Shown: positions 32,627 to 43,959, counted from the first letter of the stretch. The stretch is 64,000 nucleotides of DNA from Phialocephala subalpina (GCA_900073065.1 FJOG01000026.1:369235-433234); one strand, 5' to 3'. Numbers and translations: made by a program. Notes: generated from the letters alone by a model not told the origin.

Positions 32627-34717
32627 TCACCAGGTCCAGAATTCCCACTCTTCGAAAGTCATGCTTGTCCAATAAACATCCTTCTTCTTACTAGTATCAT
32701 CGTACATTTCGATCTCCTCCACGTCTCCTTCTCCTTCCTTGGTGTCCCTGCAAAATTCGCCATTGCACTCGTCGAGAATGCTTGGCACCGCGTACCTGAA
32801 AGTGGCATTGTATGACCCAAGAAAACTTTCACTCCTCAAAGTCTTGTCAGAAGGCACAATGAATGCTCTGCCTTTAACGGGCAGGTTGCACCGCTCTGTC
32901 TCGAACTTTTCGGAAACCACGAGCGCTATATCGGTACTGTGAAAACGAATGATGAAATCTGTATGCGTAATATCGCAAGATGTGAGGCCAACTCGACCAT
33001 TATGGGTCGTGAAGAGACGAATGTTTGTGGGATTGTGAGACCCAGGGTGACCAGTAGCGCTGAAACTATGCCCTTCGGTTCTATAGAGATTAATGCTCGA
33101 TTGAACTTGCTTGAAGCTGTTAAGGCGTGTAATGTCTTCACTGTTAAGGCTTTCTAATACGGCAGCAAGCCTTGCAGCTGTTGGCATCCTGGACCCTTGG
33201 AATTGGCGGTACCATCTAAGAACATCATCGACATTGTTTGGAGATGGCTCATTTGACTTCTGATGTGCTGGCATAGAGGGCTTGTTGGACCGTGGGTACC
33301 ATTGAGGTCCAATTTGTGAGACTTGAAAGGGGTGGTAGGACTGGTATGTAATCTGTCCTACTGTGTTCGCAGGCAGTGGAAGGCTTGGTGGAGCTGTCCA
33401 AGGGGCTGGTAGGTCCAAGGTCTTTTGCAATAACTGCATCCATCGCACAGCGAAGTGATCTCCAACCTCGGCCAAATACATGAGAGTGAGAACCCTAAAT
33501 AGATCGCGGGGTGGTCTGCTGTAATCCACAGTCAACCACTCTTGCTCGACAAGCCGTTTTGAACGTGCAGTCAATCGGTTTCGCGCAAGTCCCAGTAGGG
33601 AATAAACTTTGTCACGGGGATCGCAACATTGGAATCCAATGTATGATATGAGCAATGTCTCCAAGTCATAGAATCTAGAAGTCCGGTGGTCGGTGAGTGT
33701 CGCTGCTGGATTGTATCCAAACGCAATAATTGCTTCCTGAGATGGATGCTTGCCGATTTCCCCCAGTTCATCGAGTGGTTGGTTTCGGGCCAGACGAAAG
33801 AACTTTGCAAGGTCTTTCCACTGCAACGTTTCATGTCCACAACAGATGATAATTTTACGAGCTCGAACGACTTCCTGGATGATCCAGACCCTTTGCCAAT
33901 AATCTCGATCAAACAAATCGATTGTACCGCGTATTTCAGCCGAGGAGAACAAGTCCAAAGGGAGGTCCAATAATGGTATGCCTCGACTCCGAGATTCCAC
34001 AGTGTGCTTGATGAAGGAGATCGCGACACTACTCTCATCCTTTTCAGGGCCTAACCAGACAATGACTTCTTCAGCTTGATTGTACATAGTCCCCATTCTG
34101 GACACCTGTTGATTCCTTTCCGTAGTGTTTTCCTGGTTGATACAAATTGCGTCCACCCAAAGTCGGACTTCATCCTGAGGCTGACGTATATGGCACAGAG
34201 CTTGCCAGAGATTTTCTCGAACTTGAATTTGAATCCCATCAAGGGTCATTGTTCTCGTTGGCTCTGGAGAACCCCATGTATATGACAGAGCTTTGTAACG
34301 TACTCGAGGTTTGGCTTTTGGGTTGATGTGCTTTAGACAACACTCTAGAGGGGATGAAGTTGTGCCCGGTTTCAAAATAATGATTCGAATCTCCGACTTT
34401 TCGACATTGAGAGGCTGGTATGGGAACGTAGATGAATTGCTGTCCAGATTTGTCGCATTGTTGCCAGGTCCATGAACGATAGACATGTTGACTGCCTTTT
34501 TTGAAGTCGGTGTAGCTCCCTTTTGGGCCATGTTTGTCGCACTCGTCGCACCTGTCGCAGGCGATGGCTGGAATTCGGGCTCGGAGCCGACATTGGAAGA
34601 CTTCTTTGCCCTCACATTGCGCTTTTTCCGGGGCTCATCCGCCGCAGCCTTGTCAGCAGCTGGCCTCTTCCCCGCTGTCTGTTTCTCGATCCATTTTCGA
34701 GCAGAAATGACCCTCAT
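32627..34717 (-). CDS. HET-domain protein (heterokaryon incompatibility)
   Basis: HET-domain proteins trigger cell death when genetically different hyphae fuse. The single exon encodes 696 aa from the first in-frame ATG (MRVISARKWIEKQ). The N-terminal ~120 residues are low-complexity and basic (PRKKRNVRAKK, probable NLS). The HET domain starts at RYKALSYTWGSPEPTRTM and includes LWVDAICINQENTTERNQQV, EEVIVWLGPEKDES and VWIIQEVVRARKIIICCG. DPRDKVYSLLGLARN follows further on. The ~350-residue C-terminal part has no recognised fold and ends EEWEFWTW. The 250-bp tandem duplication begins 45 bp upstream of the start, so the true 5' end (an upstream exon is possible) is uncertain. Confidence 0.88.
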   Translation of the reverse strand: MRVISARKWIEKQTAGKRPAADKAAADEPRKKRNVRAKKSSNVGSEPEFQPSPATGATSATNMAQKGATPTSKKAVNMSIVHGPGNNATNLDSNSSTFPYQPLNVEKSEIRIIILKPGTTSSPLECCLKHINPKAKPRVRYKALSYTWGSPEPTRTMTLDGIQIQVRENLWQALCHIRQPQDEVRLWVDAICINQENTTERNQQVSRMGTMYNQAEEVIVWLGPEKDESSVAISFIKHTVESRSRGIPLLDLPLDLFSSAEIRGTIDLFDRDYWQRVWIIQEVVRARKIIICCGHETLQWKDLAKFFRLARNQPLDELGEIGKHPSQEAIIAFGYNPAATLTDHRTSRFYDLETLLISYIGFQCCDPRDKVYSLLGLARNRLTARSKRLVEQEWLTVDYSRPPRDLFRVLTLMYLAEVGDHFAVRWMQLLQKTLDLPAPWTAPPSLPLPANTVGQITYQSYHPFQVSQIGPQWYPRSNKPSMPAHQKSNEPSPNNVDDVLRWYRQFQGSRMPTAARLAAVLESLNSEDITRLNSFKQVQSSINLYRTEGHSFSATGHPGSHNPTNIRLFTTHNGRVGLTSCDITHTDFIIRFHSTDIALVVSEKFETERCNLPVKGRAFIVPSDKTLRSESFLGSYNATFRYAVPSILDECNGEFCRDTKEGEGDVEEIEMYDDTSKKKDVYWTSMTFEEWEFWTW

Positions 34718-34761
34718 GATTTCGAATCGTTGGCTTGACTCGGGATGAATGTTATAAGCAA

Positions 34762-35261
34762 ATGTGGTGGAAGAAGCATTGACGTTGAGATCTGGGGCAG
34801 CTGAGCTGTTAGCATGCAGCTGCAGCCACCGCGCCACAACGCACAGTCTTCACATCTTCATACGAAGTAAATACAACTTTCAAGTGCAGTAAATAAACTT
34901 GGGATCAATAGACCCTGAAATAGAATCACGATTATTGTAGTCAAGAAAATGAAGTGGAAGAAAATATTAAGGAGGGCGTGAAAGTAAATCTGTAGAAGAA
35001 ATTGGGCAAAGATGTGGTGGAAGAAGCATTGACGTTGAGATCTGGGGCAGCTGAGCTGTTAGCATGCAGCTGCAGCCACCGCGCCACAACGCACAGTCTT
35101 CACATCTTCATACGAAGTAAATACAACTTTCAAGTGCAGTAAATAAACTTGGGATCAATAGACCCTGAAATAGAATCACGATTATTGTAGTCAAGAAAAT
35201 GAAGTGGAAGAAAATATTAAGGAGGGCGTGAAAGTAAATCTGTAGAAGAAATTGGGCAAAG
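34762..35261. repeat. Perfect 250-bp tandem duplication upstream of the HET gene
   Basis: Bases 34762-35011 are identical to 35012-35261. The unit is exactly 250 bp, the same as the unrelated duplication in GH76. Confidence 0.97.
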
Positions 35262-35999
35262 CGTGATGGCATGCACAATGCCCAATGGTCGTCAAGGGGT
35301 CCATCGATCTTCATTGGACAGCCCGTACGAAGGTAACTTAAAACTTTATTTAAATGAAAGCAAAGTTCCACAGAGCTTCAAATAACCTTATCAAAGAGCG
35401 AGCACGCTGAAATCCAACCTCTCACGAGCAGATAACATCATACTGCACTGCAGCAGCGCTCAATTCTTACTTGAGCCTCATTTTTTGAGGCTTCACCAAT
35501 ATTTCAAGCCAGAACCGACGACCTTCTCGTGGCCAGCGATTCAAAGCCACAACTAACGGTGCCACAACGGGTGACAGCGGGAAGAGCGTTGAACTAGGAT
35601 GCGGCCCCATGTCTCGCGCCTCTCAGGGGTTAAGATGCTGCGGAGAAAAGCCTCAAACATCTCCAGATAACCTTACTGGGCTGATCTGAGAGCGAGAGCG
35701 ACCTCAAAGTCCAACGTTCGTGGTCGTAAGAATCTCGAATTATTGGAACAACAAGACCATGCAACAGCACGGCGAGAGATGCAGCATCGTATTCCTCGAG
35801 TTGTATGACCTCGGCACTAAGTTGTCTTGGGCCTTTGTCAAACCCCAATTTCAGCCTGCATGGACCCAGTCTGCTGCTGTGCCTCACTTCAACGGTGCCC
35901 CCAATTCCACAACCATGATTCCATGAAAAGCCCCTTCGTCCACTTCAGCCTTCTTTCCTCTTCTCCTCTCTCCAATTTCCACCCCGTCATTCTCAAAAA
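35262..35999. other. Intergenic, no recognisable gene
   Basis: It presumably holds the promoter of the serine-rich membrane protein gene. A pyrimidine-rich stretch precedes its ATG (about 35940-35990), common in fungal core promoters. Confidence 0.5.
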
Positions 36000-36949
36000 A
36001 TGTCTACCTCAACTTCCTCAGCGGTGACGATCACCTCCGCATCCCCTCTCACAACGACATTCACCCCTGCAGCCAGCTGCACGAACAACTTCTACACCAA
36101 CACCGAATCAAATTGGTACAGCATCGGAGGCCCGCTCGCAAGCCAATGTTTCCCCTCGGGATGGGCGAGTACGAGCCAGTATTTCAGTCCTGGGATTTGT
36201 CCCGATGGGTATACGCAGGCTTGTTCTGCTTTGAATGGTGCTGAGACGAGGGCGACTTGTTGTCCTACGTATGCGCCTCCCACTTTACATATACTCTTCA
36301 GAGAGAGGATGAAGAGAGATTTGGAAAGGAAGCAAATGCTGACAAAACCAACAGCGGATATGTATGCTACACCCCAACAGCGTTCAACTTCCCCGGCCAA
36401 GCCTGCGCCTCGATATTCACAAGCGAAATCACAACAACAGTAACAGATGGATCGGCACTGACGGTCCTGCTAGCGACGCTACATACGAAAACGGAAGCTG
36501 TGAATGGATATGGGGTTTCGATTCGGTATGATGCGAATGACTTCGTGTCTAGCACATCCTCGTCTTCCTCCGTGTCAGGATCGAGTTCCACCTCGAATAC
36601 CAGCTCGCAGACTTCATCTCCCACGAGTTCTGGAACAAGTACAGGCACTGGATCATCGAGTCCCAGTTCCAGCGCCTCTTCAGGTTTGTCGACAGGTGCA
36701 AAAGCAGGAATCGGTGTTGGAGTAGCAGCTGTGGCATTGATAGCGTTATTCGCGTTGGGGTTTTGGATTTTGAAGAAACGCAGAGGGAGGAATGAGACTG
36801 ATTATCAAGTTGCTCTGACTGGGAAGGAGGGTTGGAGGGCGAATGCGCAGCCGATTCATGAAGTATATACGCCCCCGTCTGAGCTGGGTGGGAGTTCGTC
36901 GAGGGGACCAGAAGTAATTGAGTTGGATGGAAGTCCTCGTTTGAAATGA
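36000..36949 (+). CDS. Serine-rich single-pass plasma-membrane protein
   Basis: Exons 36000-36268 and 36355-36949 encode 287 aa; the intron is 86 nt. The N-terminal ectodomain has about ten cysteines (SCTNNFY, SQCFP, GICPDGYTQAC, TCCPTGYVCY, GQACAS). A Ser/Thr-rich stalk and a transmembrane helix (AGIGVGVAAVALIALFALGF) followed by a basic stop-transfer KKRRGR complete the outer part. The cytoplasmic tail ends VIELDGSPRLK. No conventional N-terminal signal peptide is visible. The plan resembles Mid2/Wsc-like wall sensors, but I see no WSC domain, so sensor function is inference. This family is common in Pezizomycotina. Confidence 0.85.
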
Positions 36950-37977
36950 AGAGTTTGTCTGTGTATATATGGGTGGGGTTATGTGTTGATGGCAATGATA
37001 CCCAATTCAGTTGTCTTGTGTATTGTTTCGACTTCAGTGAAGAGTGTGGTCGATTCATGGCATGATAAGACTAGGAGACTAGAAGAGTGGAGTTGCCAGA
37101 GCATTGTCCCTTCAGGTATAGGACACTAGACCACTCTGATATGGTAAGTTGGAAATCGAAAAAAGCTCAACGTCCCTCATCTGATCTGGAGACATGGCCT
37201 CAAAAGCTGTTGGCAGTTCCGACCCCTGATGGCATCTTCAGGTCAGCACAACTGTTTCGTACATGTTGCAGTCAATGTCAAAGGAGAATCGGAACATCGC
37301 AGGACTCACAGTCTCCGTGAATGGCTTCCACAACTCTCGATCGCGTTTCCATGCCCTTTCTCCAATCATGACAGCACGCAAAGTTGCTGAAGCACAGAAT
37401 GCCTGCCTTGCATACATAAAAGCCACTTTCTCGCCAAGAGACCCATAGCGGCGGCGAAACATCACTCTGGGCACGCGGTTCTCTTCGTACTCCATAGAAC
37501 CTAGAACCCAGAGACTCGAAGTTAGTCTTTGAAGTACCGGTAGCTGAAGATGTGATCTTCAGGAGTGTCGGGAAAAGAAGCCTCTAGAAATGACAAACAA
37601 AGGACAGCATTCATCCCAAGGATGACTTGCCCATCATAGGATCGAGACGGAGGTGAGTTAGCTCTACTAGATCATCTCTTAGATATATCAGAAGATTTCT
37701 TCGATCGTTAGAACATAATGGCGGAACACACTCATGCTTTCCCTAAAAAATACATTGTACTACCGAAACTTGTAAGGTGCTTTCCTCGGTCGTGACGAGA
37801 ACCAGTAATTGCGGGTATATGTAGTACCTGCTCTTTGTTCATGAGTTCGGAATGCGATGCAAAATCTTGGACGTAAAGCATATAGAGTTTTCAAGGCGCA
37901 ACTCGGACAAAGCATTCAGCAGCAGATACCGTATGGCTCCTTCTTCGTCAAAGTAATAGACATTAGTAATGATCAAT
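36950..37977. other. Intergenic; one small open frame of unknown status
   Basis: A minus-strand frame at 37238-37495 (85 aa, MEYEENRVPRVMFRRRYG...) has a proper ATG but no recognised domain; it may be an exon of an unrecognised gene. Nothing else is supported. Confidence 0.35.
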
Positions 37978-39210
37978 TCAGTGACCGAGCTTGCTGCTGA
38001 ATTCAGGCACTCTAGCGCATTTTCGAGGCGGCAGACCGATACCTGACGAAGGGATATGGTCGCGAAATGGAAGAACGGAGCAAAAGTGAAGGGATCTGAG
38101 GCCTAGATGCTTTCCGATTAAGGATAGGACTCGCTTTGTCCCCCGTTGTAAAGATAGTTTCTGAAGATAGCTTGTATCTGTGAGCTTCTCAAGGTATCCT
38201 ATATCAAGTTTTCCTTCCAAAAACTTCAAGAGAGGAACGTCAATGACAGTAGTATGATAGCCAAGACGCAGTACTTGGAGCTGCAGAAACGGCTTTTATT
38301 CCAGGGCATATAAGAAACAAATCCACTCGAGTATACTGTATGGTGGATCCTCACTGCAATTAGTCTCCAGGACGGCGCATACCAAATCTGGAAGATACTT
38401 GGTCGCTATGCCAATTCCCAGGGTTTTCAGCTTAGGACACACACATAAGACAGTGGTGAGTTCCCCAGAAAGGTTATCAATACTACCCGCAGGTTGTACA
38501 GTTCGAGCGATGTTAGATATGCAAATCCTCTAATATTCCCAGTCAGATTTGGTACCCTTGCAAGCATGTGCCCCGGAAAACTATCTTTCAGATCCTTGTT
38601 GCACCAAGATCGCCCGGTCTTTATGGCATCGGGAAGTAGGATTGAGACATGGCGCGGCGTAGGGTAAGCATTGAGAAAGTCGAACCAGGGCGAAGAAAGT
38701 AGAAAGCCACATGATTTTCCAGTTCTATCGATCCAACTGTTGTAATGAGCACTATGCCACGTCTTCACGCCTGCGTTGTACCGAAGCTATGTGTTTCAAG
38801 TGTCTTCATTGTTGGCAGAACATCCACGGCTGCCACCACTTAGCCCTGGACTCAGGTTTACACGGTATTTCGAGGCTGACACAAGACTTGACACCAATCT
38901 TATGACTTCCGGCGAGAATGGAATTGACGTTCTCAATCTTGAGATTGCGAAATGCCATACTATGAGGCGTCTAGCAGAAAGCGTGGGCTCGTGAATGAGC
39001 TGTCTTCTTTCAGGTCAGTTGCATTTTGATCGTACGGATTGCTGCTTGACGATAGACCTTTGCCAAAATGTTATACGATTGGCGGCTGCCCAACTGGGAA
39101 ATGTCAGCTAATTGAAGCATTGGTGATTGTCCGATTGAGAGTGGGAGATTCTTGCGTACCTGATCACCAATGAGGATCCATACTTCCACAGGTAGAAGAT
39201 CTGTATGCAT
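37978..39210 (-). pseudogene. Possible F-box/leucine-rich-repeat gene, fragmented
   Basis: The 5' end reads MHTDLLPVEVWILIGDQV, like the F-box start of fungal F-box/LRR proteins. Downstream pieces in changing frames contain LRR-like text (FAYLTSLELYNLRV, LGLRSLHFCSVLPF). I could not join them by convincing introns, so either the gene is decayed or its structure is complex. The F-box assignment rests on short motifs only. Confidence 0.35.
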
Positions 39211-39926
39211 TTGGATGCTTGACTGGCCTGTGTCATGTAGCTCTGAGATTGTGCTTGTTTGTCAAGAGTCGAGAGATCGTGGACCGAGCAAAAGATTTCC
39301 AGCCACCAACATCGCATCACGTGAGGCACCACTGACTCAACGCATTTTCCCCTGTGAATCTCCCTTGGGTTTTGGTACAAGTTGAGAAAGTCAGTTTTTG
39401 ACGCACAGCTGTTTAAACAGGAATACGAATACATGGAGTGAGCAAGACTCAAAATGTGAAGTGAGCTAAGCTCCAAGGCTTTGCCGCACATGCCACCAAG
39501 CAATTTTCCAGGGAAGATGGATTGGAGCACCGTGAATGGTAGAATAAGAACAGCCTGATATTCGTAGAAAAGATACAGGATGGAGAATATGGTAGGTGAT
39601 CCTCGATTGAAGCATAACACAAAAGTGGATGTCCAAGGACGAGATGAACGTTGACGGCCAGACGAAAGCTTAAAAAGCAAAAGAATATCGTAGATCCAGC
39701 AATAGCAGATAATAGGAAATTGAGCGTGTGATAGAGGTTACAGAGATGCTAAGATTTGGAAATTGGAAAAACAAGGGAAGGAAACAAAAGGTGAAAGAGG
39801 AAGGAAGCGAACGACTCCGTTTGTCCCGTGCCCCACATGCCCGGTCAGGTAACAGCACCTTTAACTCACCTCCCCAAACTGCTTTATAGATTTAAATAGG
39901 CACAAATCCTGCATCAAATTCAAAAA

Positions 39927-40059
39927 GAAGGCTTGGTGTAGTGGTAGCATGTCTGATTCCAGCGTTGCGGAAATCCAGATGGTCATCGGTTCAGTAAGTT
40001 TCTATCGTCATAACAGTAAAGGCTCTACTAACAACGGCAACAGAATCCGATAGTCTTCA
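39927..40059 (+). tRNA. tRNA-Trp(CCA) (alternatively Gly-TCC) with anticodon-loop intron and a spliceosomal-type intron in the T-loop
   Basis: The acceptor GAAGGCT (39927-39933) pairs with AGTCTTC (40052-40058; one G-T), with discriminator A at 40059. The D-arm is GTGT-AGTGGTA-GCAT. The anticodon stem is TCTGA/CCAGA (one A-C mismatch) with loop TTCCAG, giving anticodon CCA at 39959-39961; shifting by one base gives TCC. A short intron of about 11-13 nt (from 39963) lies after position 37. The variable loop is TGGTC. The T-stem ATCGG/CCGAT is split: after TTCA come 50 nt (39994-40043), then AAT. Spliced, the T-loop is the canonical TTCAAAT and box B becomes GGTTCAAATCC. Oligo-T terminators follow. 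The tRNA structure is firm; isotype is less so. Confidence 0.85.
39994..40043 (+). other. Spliceosomal-type intron inside the tRNA T-loop
   Basis: The 50-nt insertion begins GTAAGTTT, has a perfect TACTAAC branch site at 40026-40032 and ends GGCAACAG. It splits box B of the Pol III promoter between GGTTCA and AATCC. Precise GT-AG removal restores a five-base-pair T-stem and seven-base T-loop. Confidence 0.87.
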
Positions 40060-40064
40060 ATTCA

Positions 40065-40088
40065 TTTTCTTTTTGTTTTTTTTTTTTT
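40065..40088 (+). terminator. Pol III oligo-T terminators
   Basis: Runs of 4, 5 and 13 Ts begin 6 nt after the tRNA 3' end. Confidence 0.8.
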
Positions 40089-40680
40089 GTCATTTTGGTC
40101 CTCCTAGTACCGGGGAACCTTTTCGACCCTTTTCGGATCGTTTTTTTAACGCTCCTTTGCAATTTGGACAGTTCATTTTGGCCAAGGTTGTTGGTGAACA
40201 CCACCTACAAACGGAAAGAATAAACGGAGAAGCGAGGCCGAGGCGGCACTACCCACTTATCTGACAATGCAATTCATGCTATGTAGACTCATGGCCTTTC
40301 ATCTTGCCAAAATACCTAGGTTTTTCTATTGCAGATTGAATGAAGTGAAGCTCTGCGCCCTTGGACGGATTCAGGTCCCTGCCACAGCTATCAAGAGTAT
40401 ACATGGCCGATGGCAGCTGCAGGTCACGCACAATATCCGAGCACTTCTAGGACAATGGCAAGTTCGCGCGTAGAAAATCAATGCATTTAGGAAGATACAA
40501 GCTGCAGAAGCTATGTGCAGTGTAGGGTATCCTTCTGCCTGAAAGGACGTATCAAGAACAAGTAATGAAATCAAAATGCCTGTATGCCAACCATGCTGTA
40601 TTGCTCGCCCTTTTGCAGAAGCAAGCGTCTCATGAGTCGTATCGTCTGTCGTGAAGAATGTGCTCTCGAAAACGCCAGTC

Positions 40681-41540
40681 TTACTTCTTCCCCTTGCCCT
40701 TCGATGCCTTCCCCGCGGTCCCTAGAGCCGCCTCTCTTCGCTTTGCCTCGCGAGCATCAATCTCGGCCTTCTTCGACTTCTCGGCTTCCTCGCGCTCTTC
40801 CTTTTCGGCCTACACACGCATGTTAATATGTTTCGTTAGAGCAACATAGTTTGTAACGTACCTGTTTCCTAGCAGACTCTGCCTCTCTCTTCTCTCTGAT
40901 CAACTTCAGTCTAGCCAAATCTGCTTTCGCCTCATCGGTCTTGCCAGCCTCGTGAAGCTTTTGATATCTCTCCTTAGCTTGTTGTGCTTGTACCGCCTCT
41001 CGCTCTCGTCGGCTCAGCTCTGCCACAGGCTTCTTCCCTTTGCCCACACTCAAATCCTTCACACCCTCTGCAGCTTCATCCACACTAACTGGTGCAGCCT
41101 TTGCCTGATTCCTCGCAGCCTTTGAGTGGTTTGGATTCGCAGGCATATCATCTTCGCTCTCCTCCTCTGAGCTAGAAGGCATATCACCCGGTTGTGGAAC
41201 GCCCTTCTTCTTTGCAATAGCAGCTTCCTTCTTGGCCTTGGCCGCAGCACGGCGCTCTTCACGAGTCAAGGTTGGCTTATTCGCATCTTCCTCTTCAGAT
41301 GAAGACTCTTCCTCCGAGCTCTCCTCCTCTTCAGATGACTCGTCATTTGGATTCCGCTCGGCGATTTCGTTTCCTTCTGAGTCGAGGGGTCTGAGGTTCT
41401 TCGAGAAGTGCTTCCCTCCTAGACAGCATGTCAGTATTGCGCTAGAATGTGCCGAGTGGTTTGTGCATACCTCCTCGCGTGAATTTCTTGAATTTTCCTC
41501 CTCTGCCACGGCCAGCACCTGGGGGTCCTCCTGGAGCCAT
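40681..41540 (-). CDS. PDAP1-like casein kinase substrate phosphoprotein (PP28)
   Basis: Three exons (41540-41471, 41418-40862, 40809-40681) encode 251 aa; both introns are 52 nt. The start [20 protein letters not shown] is Gly/Arg rich. An acidic serine region ([18 protein letters not shown]), typical of CK2 sites, follows, then basic coiled-coil segments. The diagnostic PP28 motif is [20 protein letters not shown]. The C-terminus is a Lys-rich helix ending KGKGKK. In animals PDAP1 is a heat- and acid-stable phosphoprotein implicated in translation and growth signalling; its fungal role is poorly defined. The gene appears intact. Confidence 0.9.
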
Positions 41541-42328
41541 GATTGTAGATAAGAGAGAGTGAATGTAGTTATTCTCTTTGGGTCAAAGCAGATGTGTCTT
41601 GAGACTCTGTAGCAGAAATCGAAACGTTGTTGTTGTGCGCAGCGGTTTGGTTGAAGATCCCGTCCTCGAGATGTCTAGTCAAAGGCGATGTATTTCAGTG
41701 AGTCGATGGAGGGGTCAAAAAGGGTCCACTTTGGTGGGCAGAAAACGCCAAGCCAAGTTGGGCCTAGGCTGCACGTGCTCGGAAATTTTCTGTGTTCTTG
41801 AAATCTCGCGACCCAAATTTCTTCTTTTCTCTTCATAAAACAAACTGAAACAAACCTTCCTATTCACTCTGGCTTACGTCTTTTTCAATGGCAGGTCTTG
41901 GAGGGGAAATGGGAGGAGAGAGCAGAAATTCGCTGAGACTCATTTTCTAACCTTTTGCATGCGAATGCGTGGGGTATCGAGCAACATCTCTGGCGGACAT
42001 TTCTTCTTTGAAGAGCAATATTATTTCACGATTGGCTATGTGGGTTTGAAGGGACTCGAGCGCAATGATTGCGCTGAGTCTTTGCCATCAGCTTTCTCTA
42101 CTTTGTCAAAGACAAGTTCTTGTGTTATGTACTTGCACCCGCATTTAGAACTGGCTTTGTTCATGATTGTACTGTTTTTCCTTCAAGATTCACAACAAAC
42201 CCAGACCAGTCAATTTATCTTCCCGTTTGAACCTCTCTCAAGTACATTCCATTCATTCCATATTGAGCTCCTTGATATTTCCCTGCACAAGCAAACAACA
42301 CTCGTAGATTCCTGTACTCGCAGCACCA
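41541..42328. other. Divergent intergenic region
   Basis: It lies between the divergently transcribed PDAP1-like gene and the 145-aa orphan. No gene is supported. Confidence 0.5.
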
Positions 42329-42766
42329 ATGGCAACCTGCAACCACGAAAAGACCTACTCTCAGGTCCCACCTTCGCTGACATTCCTTGTCCAGAACTAC
42401 CCTCACATCGCCCCGAACAACGCGCTCGACCGGTCTACTCCGAGATGCAAACTCTGCGACCTCATCGCAGCACACGATCGAGCAACCATCGCCGAGAACC
42501 CTCCCCCACACATCAACGTTGTCGAACAGATCGAACGCGATATCGAATTGATCCAGGAGCTGATCACGGCAGATGTTGCAACCAAACAAGATAAGGAGGA
42601 CTTGACTGTGCTGCATGAGCAACTGCGGGATGCGATCATGCTCGCAGATATAAGGATCCAGGTGGCTTGGTATCCATACTGGGCGATCTGGGGACCGGGT
42701 GATGGTCCGGAGGTCCTTGATACTGTGTTTGATGACGGTGAGGACCTGATTGACTGGGGAATTTGA
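42329..42766 (+). CDS. Hypothetical 145-aa protein
   Basis: Single exon with a good ATG (ACCAATGGCAAC context). The sequence MATCNHEKTYSQVPPSLTFL... includes a CKLC pair, a predicted amphipathic helical region (VVEQIERDIELIQELITAD through LTVLHEQLRDAIMLADIRI) and an acidic C-terminus (FDDGEDLIDWGI). I do not recognise the family. No signal peptide or transmembrane helix. Codon use and composition look coding. Confidence 0.65.
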   Translation: MATCNHEKTYSQVPPSLTFLVQNYPHIAPNNALDRSTPRCKLCDLIAAHDRATIAENPPPHINVVEQIERDIELIQELITADVATKQDKEDLTVLHEQLRDAIMLADIRIQVAWYPYWAIWGPGDGPEVLDTVFDDGEDLIDWGI

Positions 42767-43959
42767 GCCTTCGACAATGCGAACGACGCCCTGACAGCTC
42801 AAAGGCTTTGCTCTACAAGGACGAGAGCTTCAATAAAACGCAATCCCAGTCAGAGTTCTTCAGAGGGATTGACTTGGTCATTGTCTTAGGTAACCCAGTC
42901 TCGTTATCCATAACTCCAATGTATTTTTTCCACTTCAAATCTCTGATATTTTCCCTTGATTTGTGTGAACTTTTCCCTACTTTGACCTCCAATAACTACT
43001 CCAAAGATCTCGAACTTTGAACGCTGTCAAGATCTTGATCCATAGCACCGGTCATCTCAAGTTGGCAGTTTTTCTTGTATCATTTGTCGAAATACATCAA
43101 TCTTTCAGAACTTATGGTTAAGAAAATCAAGAGATTGATTTGGTGAGAAGAGATGACTGCAGATGATATTATTCTTGCCTCGGGCGTCCACATATCTACT
43201 CTGCTTAAATAGGAGCCATGCAAGCTTGTGAAAATGTTATCATGCGTCTGACAGACAGTTGTCGGACGATGCTGTCTTTGCATTTTCGCCAAACTCTAAG
43301 CATTCGATGATCTATAAAACTTTTGCTTGTCCGAAATCCTGTCCATCAACGACCACTTCAATTTCACACGAAGCCACACTTCGAGGATGAGTCTGTACTT
43401 GAAAGTCAGGTCTTCTATTCCAGGCTATGCTTTGATTAAATTCGAAGAGCATTTCCAGCGGTGCTTAGAGAACGAGTTTCTGCTTGCTTGGAAAAGGGTT
43501 CATTCGAGATCGTTTGCTGTCAAGTTCCTTTCAGGTTCCAGACGAATGGTATCTTGCTTCCGGCTGATATCTGGATACTTGATCAGCTGCTTTAAGTTTC
43601 TCAGGCCAATGCATGTTTATACAATCAGCTTCTAGGATACTCAAACTCGTTAATATGAGTGTTCCATCAAAACAGCTCGTGCCAATAGTCCGCGGTGTGC
43701 ATCTGTCCCTGGTCCTAGCTCACCACCGAATCGTGTATCGCATTTCAAGCTCCTGTTGATCTCGAGCAGTCCCTCAGGGCTGGAAGAACCTCTTATAATT
43801 GTCGTTTGAGGAGCTATTACGTGTAACTGCTGGCAATGTCTGTTTTTATGGCATTTCCTTGGTACTTAAAGCGTACTTTTCCGATGTCGCTTCGATATTT
43901 GGAACCTTTTTTCTTTAACTCAGATCATAAACAAGTTCAATCTCTTCCCAATCCTATAC
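42767..43959. other. Intergenic, no recognisable gene
   Basis: Short open frames only, none with recognised domains. Confidence 0.45.

Noticed and set aside
32627..34837. HET protein start at 34837
   Set aside because: The codon is GTG; the first in-frame ATG is 34717. An upstream exon remains possible.
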